This document shows, piece after piece, positions 16,331 through 23,973 of a stretch of 64,000 nt of DNA. Under the pieces are notes generated by a model, which saw only the letters and a list, made by a program, of their open reading frames with translations, did not search any database and had not been told where the DNA came from. Made by a program: the position numbers and the translations under genes. Each line of letters begins with the position of its first letter. Position 1 is the stretch's first letter. The stretch covers positions 1,860,001 to 1,924,000 of the forward strand of contig NZ_WIXO01000001.1 in assembly GCF_009709575.1 (NCBI RefSeq), read 5' to 3'. The stretch comes from Streptomyces taklimakanensis. GTDB taxonomy: Bacteria > Actinomycetota > Actinomycetes > Streptomycetales > Streptomycetaceae.

Positions 16331-17178
16331 GGCGCGTACTCCTCGGCGGTGACCCGCCCGGCCGCGTCGTAGAAGCCCGCCCCGTCGACGGCCTCCTCCA
16401 GTTGCGCGTACCCGGCGGTGCGTCCGGGCCGCCAGGCGGTGAGCCCCTCCAGGTCCAGCAGCGGGCGCACCTCGGGGTCCGCGTAGGACATGGACAGCAG
16501 CAGCCCGGCGAACTCCTCGACGAGGTCGGCGGGCGCGGTGTCGACGACCGTCATGACGCAGTGGTCGTACGGCTCCGTCTGCGCCAGCACCCGTGTCCCG
16601 CCCGGCGGCAGCGTCCCCTCCCGGCCGAACAGCAGGTGGTTGGCGTCCACCAGGCAGGCGGCGTCCGCCTCGCCCGCCAGCAGGGCGCGCACCGCCTCCC
16701 GTTCCCCTCCGACGTGGTCGCCGTGGAGCCCGGTGCCGATGTCGAACCGGCGGACCGTGAAGTCCTCCCCGGGCCGCAGGCCCGCCCGGCGCAGCAGGGC
16801 GAGCGGCAGCAGGGTGGCCTGCGGGGAGTCGACGGCGCCGACGGCCACCGTGCGTTCCTTGAGGTCGGCGAGCGTGGTGACGGGCGCGTCGTGACGGGCG
16901 AGGACGACGGAGGTCAGGTCCCGGTCGGTGTCGCGCATCACCAGGGGGCGGACCTCCCGGCCACGGGTCCGTGCCAGCCGCCGGGCGCGGACCCAGGCCA
17001 GCGGGGAGTTCCAGGCGGCGTGCAGCCGGCCCGCCAGCAGGTCCTCGACCTGGCGCTCGTAGTGCGAGTACAGCAGGAAGTCGAAGGGCAGGCCCTGGGA
17101 GCGCAGCCAGGCGCGGAAGCCCTCCCAGATGGTGACGACCTTGGGGTCGTAGGCGACGGCGCCCATCAGCAGTGTCAT
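16327..17178 (-). CDS. PhnD/SsuA-like substrate-binding-fold protein, cytoplasmic form
   Basis: 283 residues with the two-lobe periplasmic-binding fold of phosphonate/sulfonate binding proteins: MGAVAYDPKVVTIWEGFRAW, TLADLKERTVAVGAVDSPQA and ALLAGEADAACLVDANHLLF. There is no signal peptide or lipobox, so it should stay in the cytoplasm and cannot be a standard ABC-transporter receptor; no permease or ATPase is nearby. It starts 3 bp after the acyl-CoA dehydrogenase stop and overlaps the next gene by 4 bp. A cytoplasmic sensor, or an enzyme as in NMT1/Thi5-like relatives, is more likely than transport, but this is inference. Confidence 0.75.
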   Translation of the reverse strand: MTLLMGAVAYDPKVVTIWEGFRAWLRSQGLPFDFLLYSHYERQVEDLLAGRLHAAWNSPLAWVRARRLARTRGREVRPLVMRDTDRDLTSVVLARHDAPVTTLADLKERTVAVGAVDSPQATLLPLALLRRAGLRPGEDFTVRRFDIGTGLHGDHVGGEREAVRALLAGEADAACLVDANHLLFGREGTLPPGGTRVLAQTEPYDHCVMTVVDTAPADLVEEFAGLLLSMSYADPEVRPLLDLEGLTAWRPGRTAGYAQLEEAVDGAGFYDAAGRVTAEEYAP

Positions 17179-17181
17179 CGG

Positions 17182-18408
17182 TCAGGCCCTTCCGTCGGAT
17201 CCGTCCGGGGCGTCGAAGAGCGGGAGTCCGAGGCTCGCCCGGCCGGTGAAGTCGTGGAGCGCCTCGGTCGTCGGGGCCATGACCCGGGCCGCGAGCGAGT
17301 CGCGGAAGTGGCGTTCGACGCCCAGGTCGCGGCGGAAGGCGGAGCCGCCGCAGAGCTTCATCACACCGTCGGTCACCTCGGCGGCGGCCTCGGCGGCGAC
17401 CGCCTTGACCTGGAGGACCCGCAGCGTGGCGTCCTCGCGGTCGGTCTCCAGGGCGGTGAGGGTGTCGGTGACGAAGGCGCGCACGCCGTCGGCGCGGACG
17501 CGCAGTTCGGCGTACCGGCCGCGGCGGGAGGGGTCGTCGGCCAGGGTGCGTCCCAGGTGGGCCAGGCGGGTGCCGGTCAGGTGTTCCCGGGCGGCGGTCA
17601 GGACGGCTTCCATGGTGCCCAGTGAGGCGGCCGCGTTGAGCACGAGGAAGGCCGGCAGGGCCGTCGCCAGGGCGATGTCCATGCCGGCGCCGTCGTCCCC
17701 CAGCATCGCCGCGCGCGGCAGGCGTGCCTGGCGGGCGGTCACGGGGCTGGAGGAGTTGCCGCGCAGTCCGAGTCCGTCGAATCCGCCGGCGACGCTCAGC
17801 CCGTCGGTGTCGGCGGGCACCAGCCACAGCGTCATCGGCCCGTCGGCGTCGAGCGGCCGGCTGGACCAGACGTAGCTGTCGGCCTCGCCGGCGGAGGTGA
17901 CCCAGCTCTTGTCGGCGTCCAGCAGGACCCCGCCCGTGCCGTCCCGGTCGTCGGGTCGCGCGGTGCCCAGCGGCGCCCAGAAGTGGCTGCGGGAACCCGC
18001 CTCGGAGAGCGCCAGGGTGGTCAGGTGGGTACCGGCCGCGATGGCCCGGCGCACCTCGGTGGGGCCGTGTGCCTCGATCAGGGTGGTGGCCGCGTAGTGC
18101 ATCAGCGTGACCATGGCGGTCGAGCCGCAGCTCGCGGCGAGCCGCTCCACCACGTGGGCGGCGGCGCGCAGTCCCTGGCCGGCGCCGCCCACCTCGGGGG
18201 CGGCGAGCAGGCCGAGCAGCCCGGCCTCGGCGAGCGCCTCGACGCTCGCGCGGGGGAACCGGCCCTGCCGGTCGACCTCGGGTGCCTCGCGGGAGACGGT
18301 GCGTTCGACGACCGAGCGCACCGTCGCCGCGACGTCGGGGGTTTGGGAACCGCGGGGCGGGTGACCCGCCATCAGGACGCCCTCGTGCTCGGATGACTGG
18401 GTGCTCAC
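17182..18408 (-). CDS. Acyl-CoA dehydrogenase-family flavoprotein
   Basis: A 408-residue protein of the acyl-CoA dehydrogenase/DszC-type flavoenzyme fold. GLLGLLAAPEVGGAGQGLRA and LALSEAGSRSHFWAPLGTAR are the N-terminal and FAD-binding strands, and VMKLCGGSAFRRDLGVERHF is the C-terminal flavin region. The family includes true dehydrogenases and flavin-dependent monooxygenases of sulfur compounds; the residue replacing the catalytic Glu was not settled by eye. First gene of the three-gene operon. The GTG at 18408 has a weak ribosome site; ATG at 18372 (MAGHPPRGS) behind GAGGG is an alternative. Confidence 0.8.
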   Translation of the reverse strand: MSTQSSEHEGVLMAGHPPRGSQTPDVAATVRSVVERTVSREAPEVDRQGRFPRASVEALAEAGLLGLLAAPEVGGAGQGLRAAAHVVERLAASCGSTAMVTLMHYAATTLIEAHGPTEVRRAIAAGTHLTTLALSEAGSRSHFWAPLGTARPDDRDGTGGVLLDADKSWVTSAGEADSYVWSSRPLDADGPMTLWLVPADTDGLSVAGGFDGLGLRGNSSSPVTARQARLPRAAMLGDDGAGMDIALATALPAFLVLNAAASLGTMEAVLTAAREHLTGTRLAHLGRTLADDPSRRGRYAELRVRADGVRAFVTDTLTALETDREDATLRVLQVKAVAAEAAAEVTDGVMKLCGGSAFRRDLGVERHFRDSLAARVMAPTTEALHDFTGRASLGLPLFDAPDGSDGRA

Positions 18409-18528
18409 GGCCCGGACCGCCTCTCATGGAAGATCAACCGGGACAAAGCGTAGGAGGATCGGTCATTTCCGGCAACCATCCCTCGACGACGGCCCGGTGG
18501 CGCGGGGCGGCGGGTGTTCCCCGCGGTG

Positions 18529-19938
18529 TCAGACGGTGCTTCCGGCGCTCCCCGTGCCGCGCGCCCGGGCGTACTCGTCGGCGGTCAGGGTCGGGGCGGC
18601 GGGGGCCGGTCCGGTCGGGCCGAGCAGGGTGGCCAGCAGGGCCTTCGGGCCCACCATGCGGGTCATCGGCCCGGAGAGGCTGAACGCCTCCAGGAACGCC
18701 TCGGCCGCCGTGGGCCTGGAGGCGGCGGTCCGCACCAGCCGGTCCACGTAGCGCACCAGCAGCCGGTCCACGGCCGAGGGACGAGGGCCGACCACGTCGG
18801 GGAACTGGACGTCCTGACCGACGGCCGTCATCCAGGCGCCGTTCACCGGCCGGGCGACGGCCCGCTGGGCGCGCCGCGCCGTCCCCGGGCGCAGGCCGTG
18901 GCGTCCGACGATCCGTCCGATGGCCACCGCCCCCTGCGCCAGCACCGACATGCCCTGCCCGTAGACGGGGTTGTACGCGGCCACCGCGTCGCCGAGGACG
19001 ACGAACCCGTCGGGCCAGACCCGGAGCCGCTCGAAGTAGCGACGGCGGTTGGCGGTGCTGTGGGAGCCGTGGATCGGGGTCAGCGGTTCGGCGCCGTCGA
19101 TCAGCTCGGCGACGACGGGACTGCGCAGGTTCCGCGCGAACTCGACGAACTCCCCCTCCTCGGTGGGCGGTTCGCCACCGCGGGTGCCGGAGATCGTCAC
19201 CAGCCAGCGGTCGCCCTCGATGGGCAGCAACACCGCTCCCCGCCCCGGCTCGCCGTCCCGGGGGTCGGCCTGGATGGTGATGACGGGGAAGTCCTCGCCG
19301 GCGGTCGCCGGGGCTCGGAAGATCCGGGTGGCGTAGGCGAGTCCGGAGTCGACGGTCTCCTCGCGGACCGGCGGCAGGCCCAGCCCGGTCAGCCAGCGGT
19401 CGGCCCGGGAGGCGCGGCCACTGGCGTCGACGACGAGGTCGGCTTCCAGCACAAAGGTTTCTCCGGTCCGCTCGTCCCGGACCCGCACTCCCGTGATCCG
19501 CTCCGCGGTGCCCACCGGTCCGACGGCCCGCACCCCTTCGCGGAGTTCCACCCCGGGCACCCGCAGGACGCGCCGACGCACCGTGAAGTCCAGCAGGTCG
19601 CGGCTGCACGCGACCATGAACTGGCTCCCGGACCACCGCGGCAGCCACCCGTGCGCGGTCAGCAACACCAGCCCGTCGGGCAGTTCGACGCGCCGCGCCC
19701 CGGCCGCCAGCAGCGCCTCGGTCGTCCCGGGCAGCAGCTCCTCCACGGCCCGGGCGCCCCCCGACCACAGGAGGTGGGAGTGGCGGGCCTGCGGCACGCC
19801 CCTGCGGGGTCCGGGCCCCTCGGGCATGACGTCGCGTTCGACGATCGTGACCGTGTCCAGGTGCCGGGCGAGGGCCGCGGCGGCCAGGGTTCCGGCCAGA
19901 CCGCCACCGAGCACCACGGCGTGTTGCGTCGGGCGCAC
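18529..19938 (-). CDS. FAD-dependent monooxygenase/epoxidase-type protein
   Basis: 469 residues. Dinucleotide motif VVLGGGLAGTLAAAALARHL at the N-terminus, RRGVPQARHSHLLWSGGARA, and the second FAD motif VVLGDAVAAYNPVYGQGMSV. This places it in the group of aromatic-hydroxylase-fold monooxygenases that includes polyether epoxidases (LasC-like) and many uncharacterised actinobacterial members. Start GTG at 19938 with AAGGAGGATCG is strong. It is the last gene downstream of XRE, ImmA-like and DUF6545 genes, 46 bp after the last. It may oxidise a signal or membrane-derived molecule handled by the module; that is inference. Confidence 0.82.
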   Translation of the reverse strand: MRPTQHAVVLGGGLAGTLAAAALARHLDTVTIVERDVMPEGPGPRRGVPQARHSHLLWSGGARAVEELLPGTTEALLAAGARRVELPDGLVLLTAHGWLPRWSGSQFMVACSRDLLDFTVRRRVLRVPGVELREGVRAVGPVGTAERITGVRVRDERTGETFVLEADLVVDASGRASRADRWLTGLGLPPVREETVDSGLAYATRIFRAPATAGEDFPVITIQADPRDGEPGRGAVLLPIEGDRWLVTISGTRGGEPPTEEGEFVEFARNLRSPVVAELIDGAEPLTPIHGSHSTANRRRYFERLRVWPDGFVVLGDAVAAYNPVYGQGMSVLAQGAVAIGRIVGRHGLRPGTARRAQRAVARPVNGAWMTAVGQDVQFPDVVGPRPSAVDRLLVRYVDRLVRTAASRPTAAEAFLEAFSLSGPMTRMVGPKALLATLLGPTGPAPAAPTLTADEYARARGTGSAGSTV

Positions 19939-19984
19939 CGATCCTCCTTCACTGCGTCCCCGGGCGGGGACCCGCGTCGACCCA

Positions 19985-21310
19985 TCAGTCTCTCGCGGGG
20001 CGCGGGGAGTCGGGCGGCCGGGCCGCCCGGTCGAGGCCCTCCCCGCCGACGGCGGCATCGCCGTCGCGACGTTCGTGAGAGGCCCCGGGAGCCCCGTCGG
20101 CCTCGGCGGCACGGGGAACGTCGGCGCGGGCGACCGCCGCGGCCACCAGCGGCGAGGAGGCGAAGGCCCGGGAGACGCCGACGAGCCAGGCCAGCTCGCC
20201 GATGCCGTCGGTGCCGCCGCGCGGGCCCCCGTACGGAGCGTCGGCCGTCTCCTGGGGGAACCTGATGTCGGCGGCCTTGGCGGCGATGGCGGCCCTCAGC
20301 CGGGCGGCGTCGACGACCGCGTGGAGTTCGACGCCCTCCAGCCCGGCCTCCCGCGCCAGCCGCTCGGCGGCCTTGGCGACCTCGGGGTCGGTGTGGGAGC
20401 GCAGGGCGAGGCGGCCGTCGTTGATCTCGGCCAGCCGCCGCGTCAACCGCAGCTCGAAGTCCCACCAGGGCACGGGGGTCGACGGGACGATGGCCGGAGT
20501 GGCCCGCCGCAGCGCGTCCCACAACGGGTACAGGGCACGGTAGGCGCGCCGGCGCCCGGCCAGGTCGCCCAGCTGCGAGAGGTGGTCGCCCAGGACGGGC
20601 AGCGCGTAGCCGACGGCACTGACCACCAGGCCCACCATGGCCAGCGCCGGGGCGAGCGCGGAGTCCAGCTCGCTCCAGTCGACGCCGACCCACCGGGCCA
20701 CCACGGCCACCAGCTTGGCGACGGAGAAGCCGAGCGCGCCCAGTGACCCCAGGGCGATCAGCCGCAGCCCGCGCCGCAGCCAGGGGCGCCCGGCCACCTT
20801 CGCCCAGCCCCAACAGGTGTGCACCAGCGCCGCCATGGCGACGAACAGCGCCAGCAGATACAGCACGACGAACTGGGCGATGTAGGGGGTGGTGGCGTAG
20901 TGGGTGTCGAAGTCCGCCAGCCGCTCGTCCGGCGCCTCGCCGACCGTGAACAGCGCGATCAACGCCACGACGACCGCCGCGTAGCCCAGCGTCCAGCGGC
21001 GCGCGACCGCCTTGGCCTCCTCGGCGGGCTGCCGCCAGTAGGCCAGCAACACGTGGCACGAGGCGCCGAGGGCGACGAGCAGGCAGTACACCAGGGGAGC
21101 CGAGAAGTTGGGTACGCCGGTGAGGTCGTTGACGCGGTCGATGACGGCGGGGGCGCCGAAGAGGACGCAGGCGGAGGCGAGGAAGAGGGTGGAGCAGATC
21201 GCCCGACGCATGGGGTTGCGCGGGGCGCGCCGCAGATCGCGCAGCTTGACCGCGAACGCCACCCAGCCGACCGCGGAGCAGAGGGCCTGGATCGCGCTCT
21301 GGTCGCTCAC
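19985..21310 (-). CDS. MAB_1171c/DUF6545-type multi-span membrane protein
   Basis: 441 residues. About seven membrane helices fill the first 240 residues (for example LVYCLLVALGASCHVLLAYW, WTLGYAAVVVALIALFTVG, FVVLYLLALFVAMAALVHTC), followed by a soluble C-terminal domain beginning YRALYPLWDALRRATPAIVP. That sequence is the hallmark of the actinobacterial family named MAB_1171c putative transporter, whose members lie beside XRE regulators and ImmA/IrrE-like proteins. Biochemical function unknown; a receptor or transporter role is plausible. The GTG start is 7 bp after the ImmA-like gene. Confidence 0.78.
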   Translation of the reverse strand: MSDQSAIQALCSAVGWVAFAVKLRDLRRAPRNPMRRAICSTLFLASACVLFGAPAVIDRVNDLTGVPNFSAPLVYCLLVALGASCHVLLAYWRQPAEEAKAVARRWTLGYAAVVVALIALFTVGEAPDERLADFDTHYATTPYIAQFVVLYLLALFVAMAALVHTCWGWAKVAGRPWLRRGLRLIALGSLGALGFSVAKLVAVVARWVGVDWSELDSALAPALAMVGLVVSAVGYALPVLGDHLSQLGDLAGRRRAYRALYPLWDALRRATPAIVPSTPVPWWDFELRLTRRLAEINDGRLALRSHTDPEVAKAAERLAREAGLEGVELHAVVDAARLRAAIAAKAADIRFPQETADAPYGGPRGGTDGIGELAWLVGVSRAFASSPLVAAAVARADVPRAAEADGAPGASHERRDGDAAVGGEGLDRAARPPDSPRPARD

Positions 21311-21317
21311 GGGTGTC

Positions 21318-21869
21318 TCACCGCGTCTTTCCTCGGGGGTCGGGTCCGTTGCCGAAGGAGTCCTCCAGCCGGTGGACGACCGCGGCGGCGGAGTCGGGCA
21401 CCTCCCAGGTGCGTTCGGGCAGCCAGCGACTGACCTTGGCCAGCAGCATGGACGCGAAGAAGTCGGCCTCCTGCTCGGCCATGGCGTCGCAGTGGCTGCG
21501 TCGGGCGACGATGCGGGCGACGGTTCCGGCGTCGAGGGAGGGCAGGACGAGTCCGGGGGCGTCCTCGTCCGCGTCGGTGGCGGCGTGCTCCGCCTCCATG
21601 TGCCAGAACTCGTGGCAGGTGATGAGCAGCTGGTGCCAGGGGCTGGTGCGCTCCTCGCACAGGATGTAGTGGGCGGAGTCGGTGGCCACCCACAGTCCGC
21701 TGACGGTGTCGGGCGGGAAGGGCACGAGACGGTGGTGGACGTCCTTCCCCAGACGCTGCCGCATCCTGCCGCACAGCGCGGCGATGACCCGGTCCGGCTC
21801 GGCGGGGACCGGGAGTTCCAGGTCCCGCACCAGTGCCGCGCAACTACGGCGCATCGCCTTCAGGTCCAT
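21318..21869 (-). CDS. ImmA/IrrE-like zinc metallopeptidase
   Basis: 183 residues with the zinc motif HEFWH (H86-E87, H90) after SPWHQLLITC, and AEQEADFFASMLL supplying the downstream Glu ligand as in ImmA/IrrE proteases. The gene starts 4 bp after the XRE regulator stop. In ICEBs1 and Deinococcus systems such proteases cleave the neighbouring XRE repressor to start a response; the same is inferred here. Databases often call this family a toxin component, for which I see no evidence. Confidence 0.82.
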   Translation of the reverse strand: MDLKAMRRSCAALVRDLELPVPAEPDRVIAALCGRMRQRLGKDVHHRLVPFPPDTVSGLWVATDSAHYILCEERTSPWHQLLITCHEFWHMEAEHAATDADEDAPGLVLPSLDAGTVARIVARRSHCDAMAEQEADFFASMLLAKVSRWLPERTWEVPDSAAAVVHRLEDSFGNGPDPRGKTR

Positions 21870-21873
21870 CGCA

Positions 21874-22362
21874 TCAGCGCTCCACCGGTCGGTCGTCCGG
21901 CGGTAAGTCCCCCGGCGACGGGCCGCCCTGCGGCCGGGTACGGGACCTGGGCTCGCTCTCCAGGACGTGCTCGACGATCCTCGTCACGGCGGCGAGTCCT
22001 TCGGGGGACAGCTCCAGCGCGCGCAGCGCGAGCTTCCTGACGCCCAGGTTGTGGGCGACCTTGGCCAGTTCGAGCTCCGCGTCGGTCTGGGCGGCGGTCC
22101 GCTCGTCCAGGAAGTAGGAGGCCGGGACGCCGAAGAAGCGGGCCAGGGCGCCCAGCAACTCGGTCGAGGGGTTGCGCTTGGTGCCCTTGCGCAGGGCCGA
22201 CAGGTAGGCGCCGCCCACCCGGATGCCCGGCTCCGCCCGCTTGATGGCGGTGGCGACCTCCTCGTTGGTGTACCGGCGGCCCTTGGGACCCTCCGGACGG
22301 ATGGTGTCGAAGAGCCGGTCGAGATTCTCGGCCAGCGTCCGACGCCCACCGGGATCGGACAC
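21874..22362 (-). CDS. XRE-family helix-turn-helix regulator
   Basis: 162 residues. N-terminal LAENLDRLFDTIRPEG, then an XRE domain (YTNEEVATAIKRAEPGIRVG, YLSALRKGTKRNPSTELLGA, ARFFGVPASYFLDE) and a helical C-terminal region. GTG at 22362 is chosen because GGAGGTG lies about 6 bases upstream; an upstream in-frame extension to 22491 would run through its own promoter. First gene of the XRE-ImmA-DUF6545-monooxygenase operon. A 7-bp-arm palindrome overlaps its likely -35 box, consistent with autoregulation. Likely substrate of the adjacent protease. Confidence 0.85.
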   Translation of the reverse strand: MSDPGGRRTLAENLDRLFDTIRPEGPKGRRYTNEEVATAIKRAEPGIRVGGAYLSALRKGTKRNPSTELLGALARFFGVPASYFLDERTAAQTDAELELAKVAHNLGVRKLALRALELSPEGLAAVTRIVEHVLESEPRSRTRPQGGPSPGDLPPDDRPVER

Positions 22363-22465
22363 CGTATCCACCTCCACCTCGTCCGCCACGCCTGAACGGC
22401 CGGAATGCGTCACCGCATCATAACGCGCGGCACATGCCCGGGAGTTGACAGTGGGCCTGTTCGCA

Positions 22466-22508
22466 AGCCTAAACTCACTCATCGCATGCACTCAACTACT
22501 GGTTGAGT
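22466..22508. promoter_or_regulatory. Divergent promoter with palindromic operator
   Basis: On the minus strand a TTGAGT -35 (22490-22495) and TAGGCT -10 (22466-22471) with an 18-bp spacer point toward the XRE gene. The -35 lies inside an inverted repeat ACTCAAC / GTTGAGT (22490-22508, 5-bp spacer). On the plus strand TTGACA at 22445 and TAAACT at 22470 could serve the GGDEF gene, though the 19-bp spacing is long. Confidence 0.5.
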
Positions 22509-22583
22509 AGGGCAACGAGTAAGTCAACCGCAGGTTCACCGCCACCATCCGCACACCGGACCGACCGGAGGAGAAGGGGATCG

Positions 22584-23807
22584 ATGAGTACTGCGCGAAG
22601 GACAGCCGAGGAGCACCTCTCGTCCCCCTCGTGCTGCCCGGAGGGCGGCCACCGACCCCCGACCGATGACCTCACCGGGTTGCTGGTGAGGAGGGCCTGG
22701 GAGATCAGGGCCTCCCAGGCCCTCGACCTCGCCCACCGGCGGCGCGAGCCCCTCGCGCTGCTGCTGGGCGATCTCGACCGCTTCAAGAGCGTCAACGACG
22801 CCTACGGTCACCTCGCCGGCGACGCCGTACTGCGCGGCGTCGCCGAGGTGCTGCGGCGTGTCGAGGGCGCGCTGTGCGGGCGTTACGGGGGCCACGCGGG
22901 CGACGAGTTCCTGGTGCTGCTGCCCGGGGCGGGCGTCGCGGCGGCGACGGAGACGGCCCGGCTGCTGCTGCGGGACGTGCGGGAGATGACCGTGACGGCC
23001 CCGGTCGATCGCGACACGACCGTGACCCTCACCGGACAGTCCGTCTCGCTCGGCCTCTGCGTCCGGCACCCGGGCGACCCGGCCCCCGGTGGGCTGTCGG
23101 ACCTGCTGCTGGACTCCGACGTGGCGCTGCGCCAGGCCAAGCGCGCCGGGGGCGACCGGGTCCACCTGGCCGGCACCCCCGGCCCCGCGGTGACCGACGG
23201 GGGGCTCCCGGTCGTTCCCCGCCCCCCGCGCCGCGCCCGCCCCGGGGCACCGGGCGCCGACCGGCCGAGCTGGGTGCCGTACGGCGGGATGCACCGCGCG
23301 GTGCCCGCCGGCACCTGGTGGGACGCCGTCCGGATGCCGGGGCCGACCGGGCGCCGGGTGCTGGAGGCCCTGCTGCGGCAGGGCGGACGGCCCCCCGGGC
23401 CGGTCATAGCCGACCCCAGGGGCGGAGGGGACGACCTCGACGCGCGCACCGGGGCGGGGGCGAGGACGTGGCCGGAGGACCGGTCGCGGGTGTACTTCCT
23501 GATCCCGCCCCGGGCCGCCGACCACCGGGGGCTGCCGGGCGCCCACGTTCTGGGACGCGGCTCCTACGTCGTCGTGCCCGACGCGGCCTGCGTCCGGCCG
23601 CCGGGACTGCACTGGCTCGTGCCGCCGTCCCCCGGTCGCCGCCTGACCGGCGTCCGGGCGCTGCGGGAGGCGATGGCGGCCGTGCTGGGAGGCCGCGCCG
23701 AGGGGGGTGACGGGCCGCCCGGCGGCCCCCTCGGTACGTCCGGGCGCCACGGGAGCCGGTCGCACCGGACACCCGAGGACTCCGCCCCGACTTCCTGCGC
23801 CTCCTAG
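22584..23807 (+). CDS. GGDEF-domain protein with a Streptomyces-type C-terminal domain
   Basis: 407 residues. A GGDEF domain spans about 20-195: DDLTGLLVRRAWEIRA, LLGDLDRFKSVNDAYGHLAG and active-site loop AGDEF (105-109), a variant found in active diguanylate cyclases. No membrane segment or PAS domain precedes it, so it is probably soluble. The C-terminal half (GTWWDAVRMPGPTGRRVLEA, VLGRGSYVVVPDAA, PPGLHWLVPP) resembles a domain seen in Streptomyces proteins labelled bifunctional DNA primase/polymerase-like, without visible catalytic residues. Start ATG at 22584 behind GGAGGAGAAGGGG. Divergent from the XRE module. A c-di-GMP role fits Streptomyces development, but activity is unproven. Confidence 0.82.
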   Translation: MSTARRTAEEHLSSPSCCPEGGHRPPTDDLTGLLVRRAWEIRASQALDLAHRRREPLALLLGDLDRFKSVNDAYGHLAGDAVLRGVAEVLRRVEGALCGRYGGHAGDEFLVLLPGAGVAAATETARLLLRDVREMTVTAPVDRDTTVTLTGQSVSLGLCVRHPGDPAPGGLSDLLLDSDVALRQAKRAGGDRVHLAGTPGPAVTDGGLPVVPRPPRRARPGAPGADRPSWVPYGGMHRAVPAGTWWDAVRMPGPTGRRVLEALLRQGGRPPGPVIADPRGGGDDLDARTGAGARTWPEDRSRVYFLIPPRAADHRGLPGAHVLGRGSYVVVPDAACVRPPGLHWLVPPSPGRRLTGVRALREAMAAVLGGRAEGGDGPPGGPLGTSGRHGSRSHRTPEDSAPTSCAS

Positions 23808-23973
23808 CCGCGGGGAGCCGGGGGGCCGGCTGCGGGCGACCGCCCGTCCCTCCCCCTCAACGGCCACACCCGCACTGTAGGGGGCGTCTCCCTTCGCCGT
23901 CCCCCCGTTCGCGCCGCTCCTTCGCACGCCGTCTCCCCCGTCGCCCGTCCCCACCGGTCCCGCCCGACGCCGA

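Noticed and set aside
16331..18427. One long 1,108-codon frame covering three genes at 15-18 kb
   Set aside because: Only the part below 16330 is coding in that frame; the rest is an out-of-frame reading of the PhnD-like and acyl-CoA dehydrogenase genes.
21318..22362. Classical toxin-antitoxin pair
   Set aside because: The HEFWH metallopeptidase with an XRE partner fits ImmA/ImmR-type regulated proteolysis; nothing in the sequence suggests a growth-blocking toxin.
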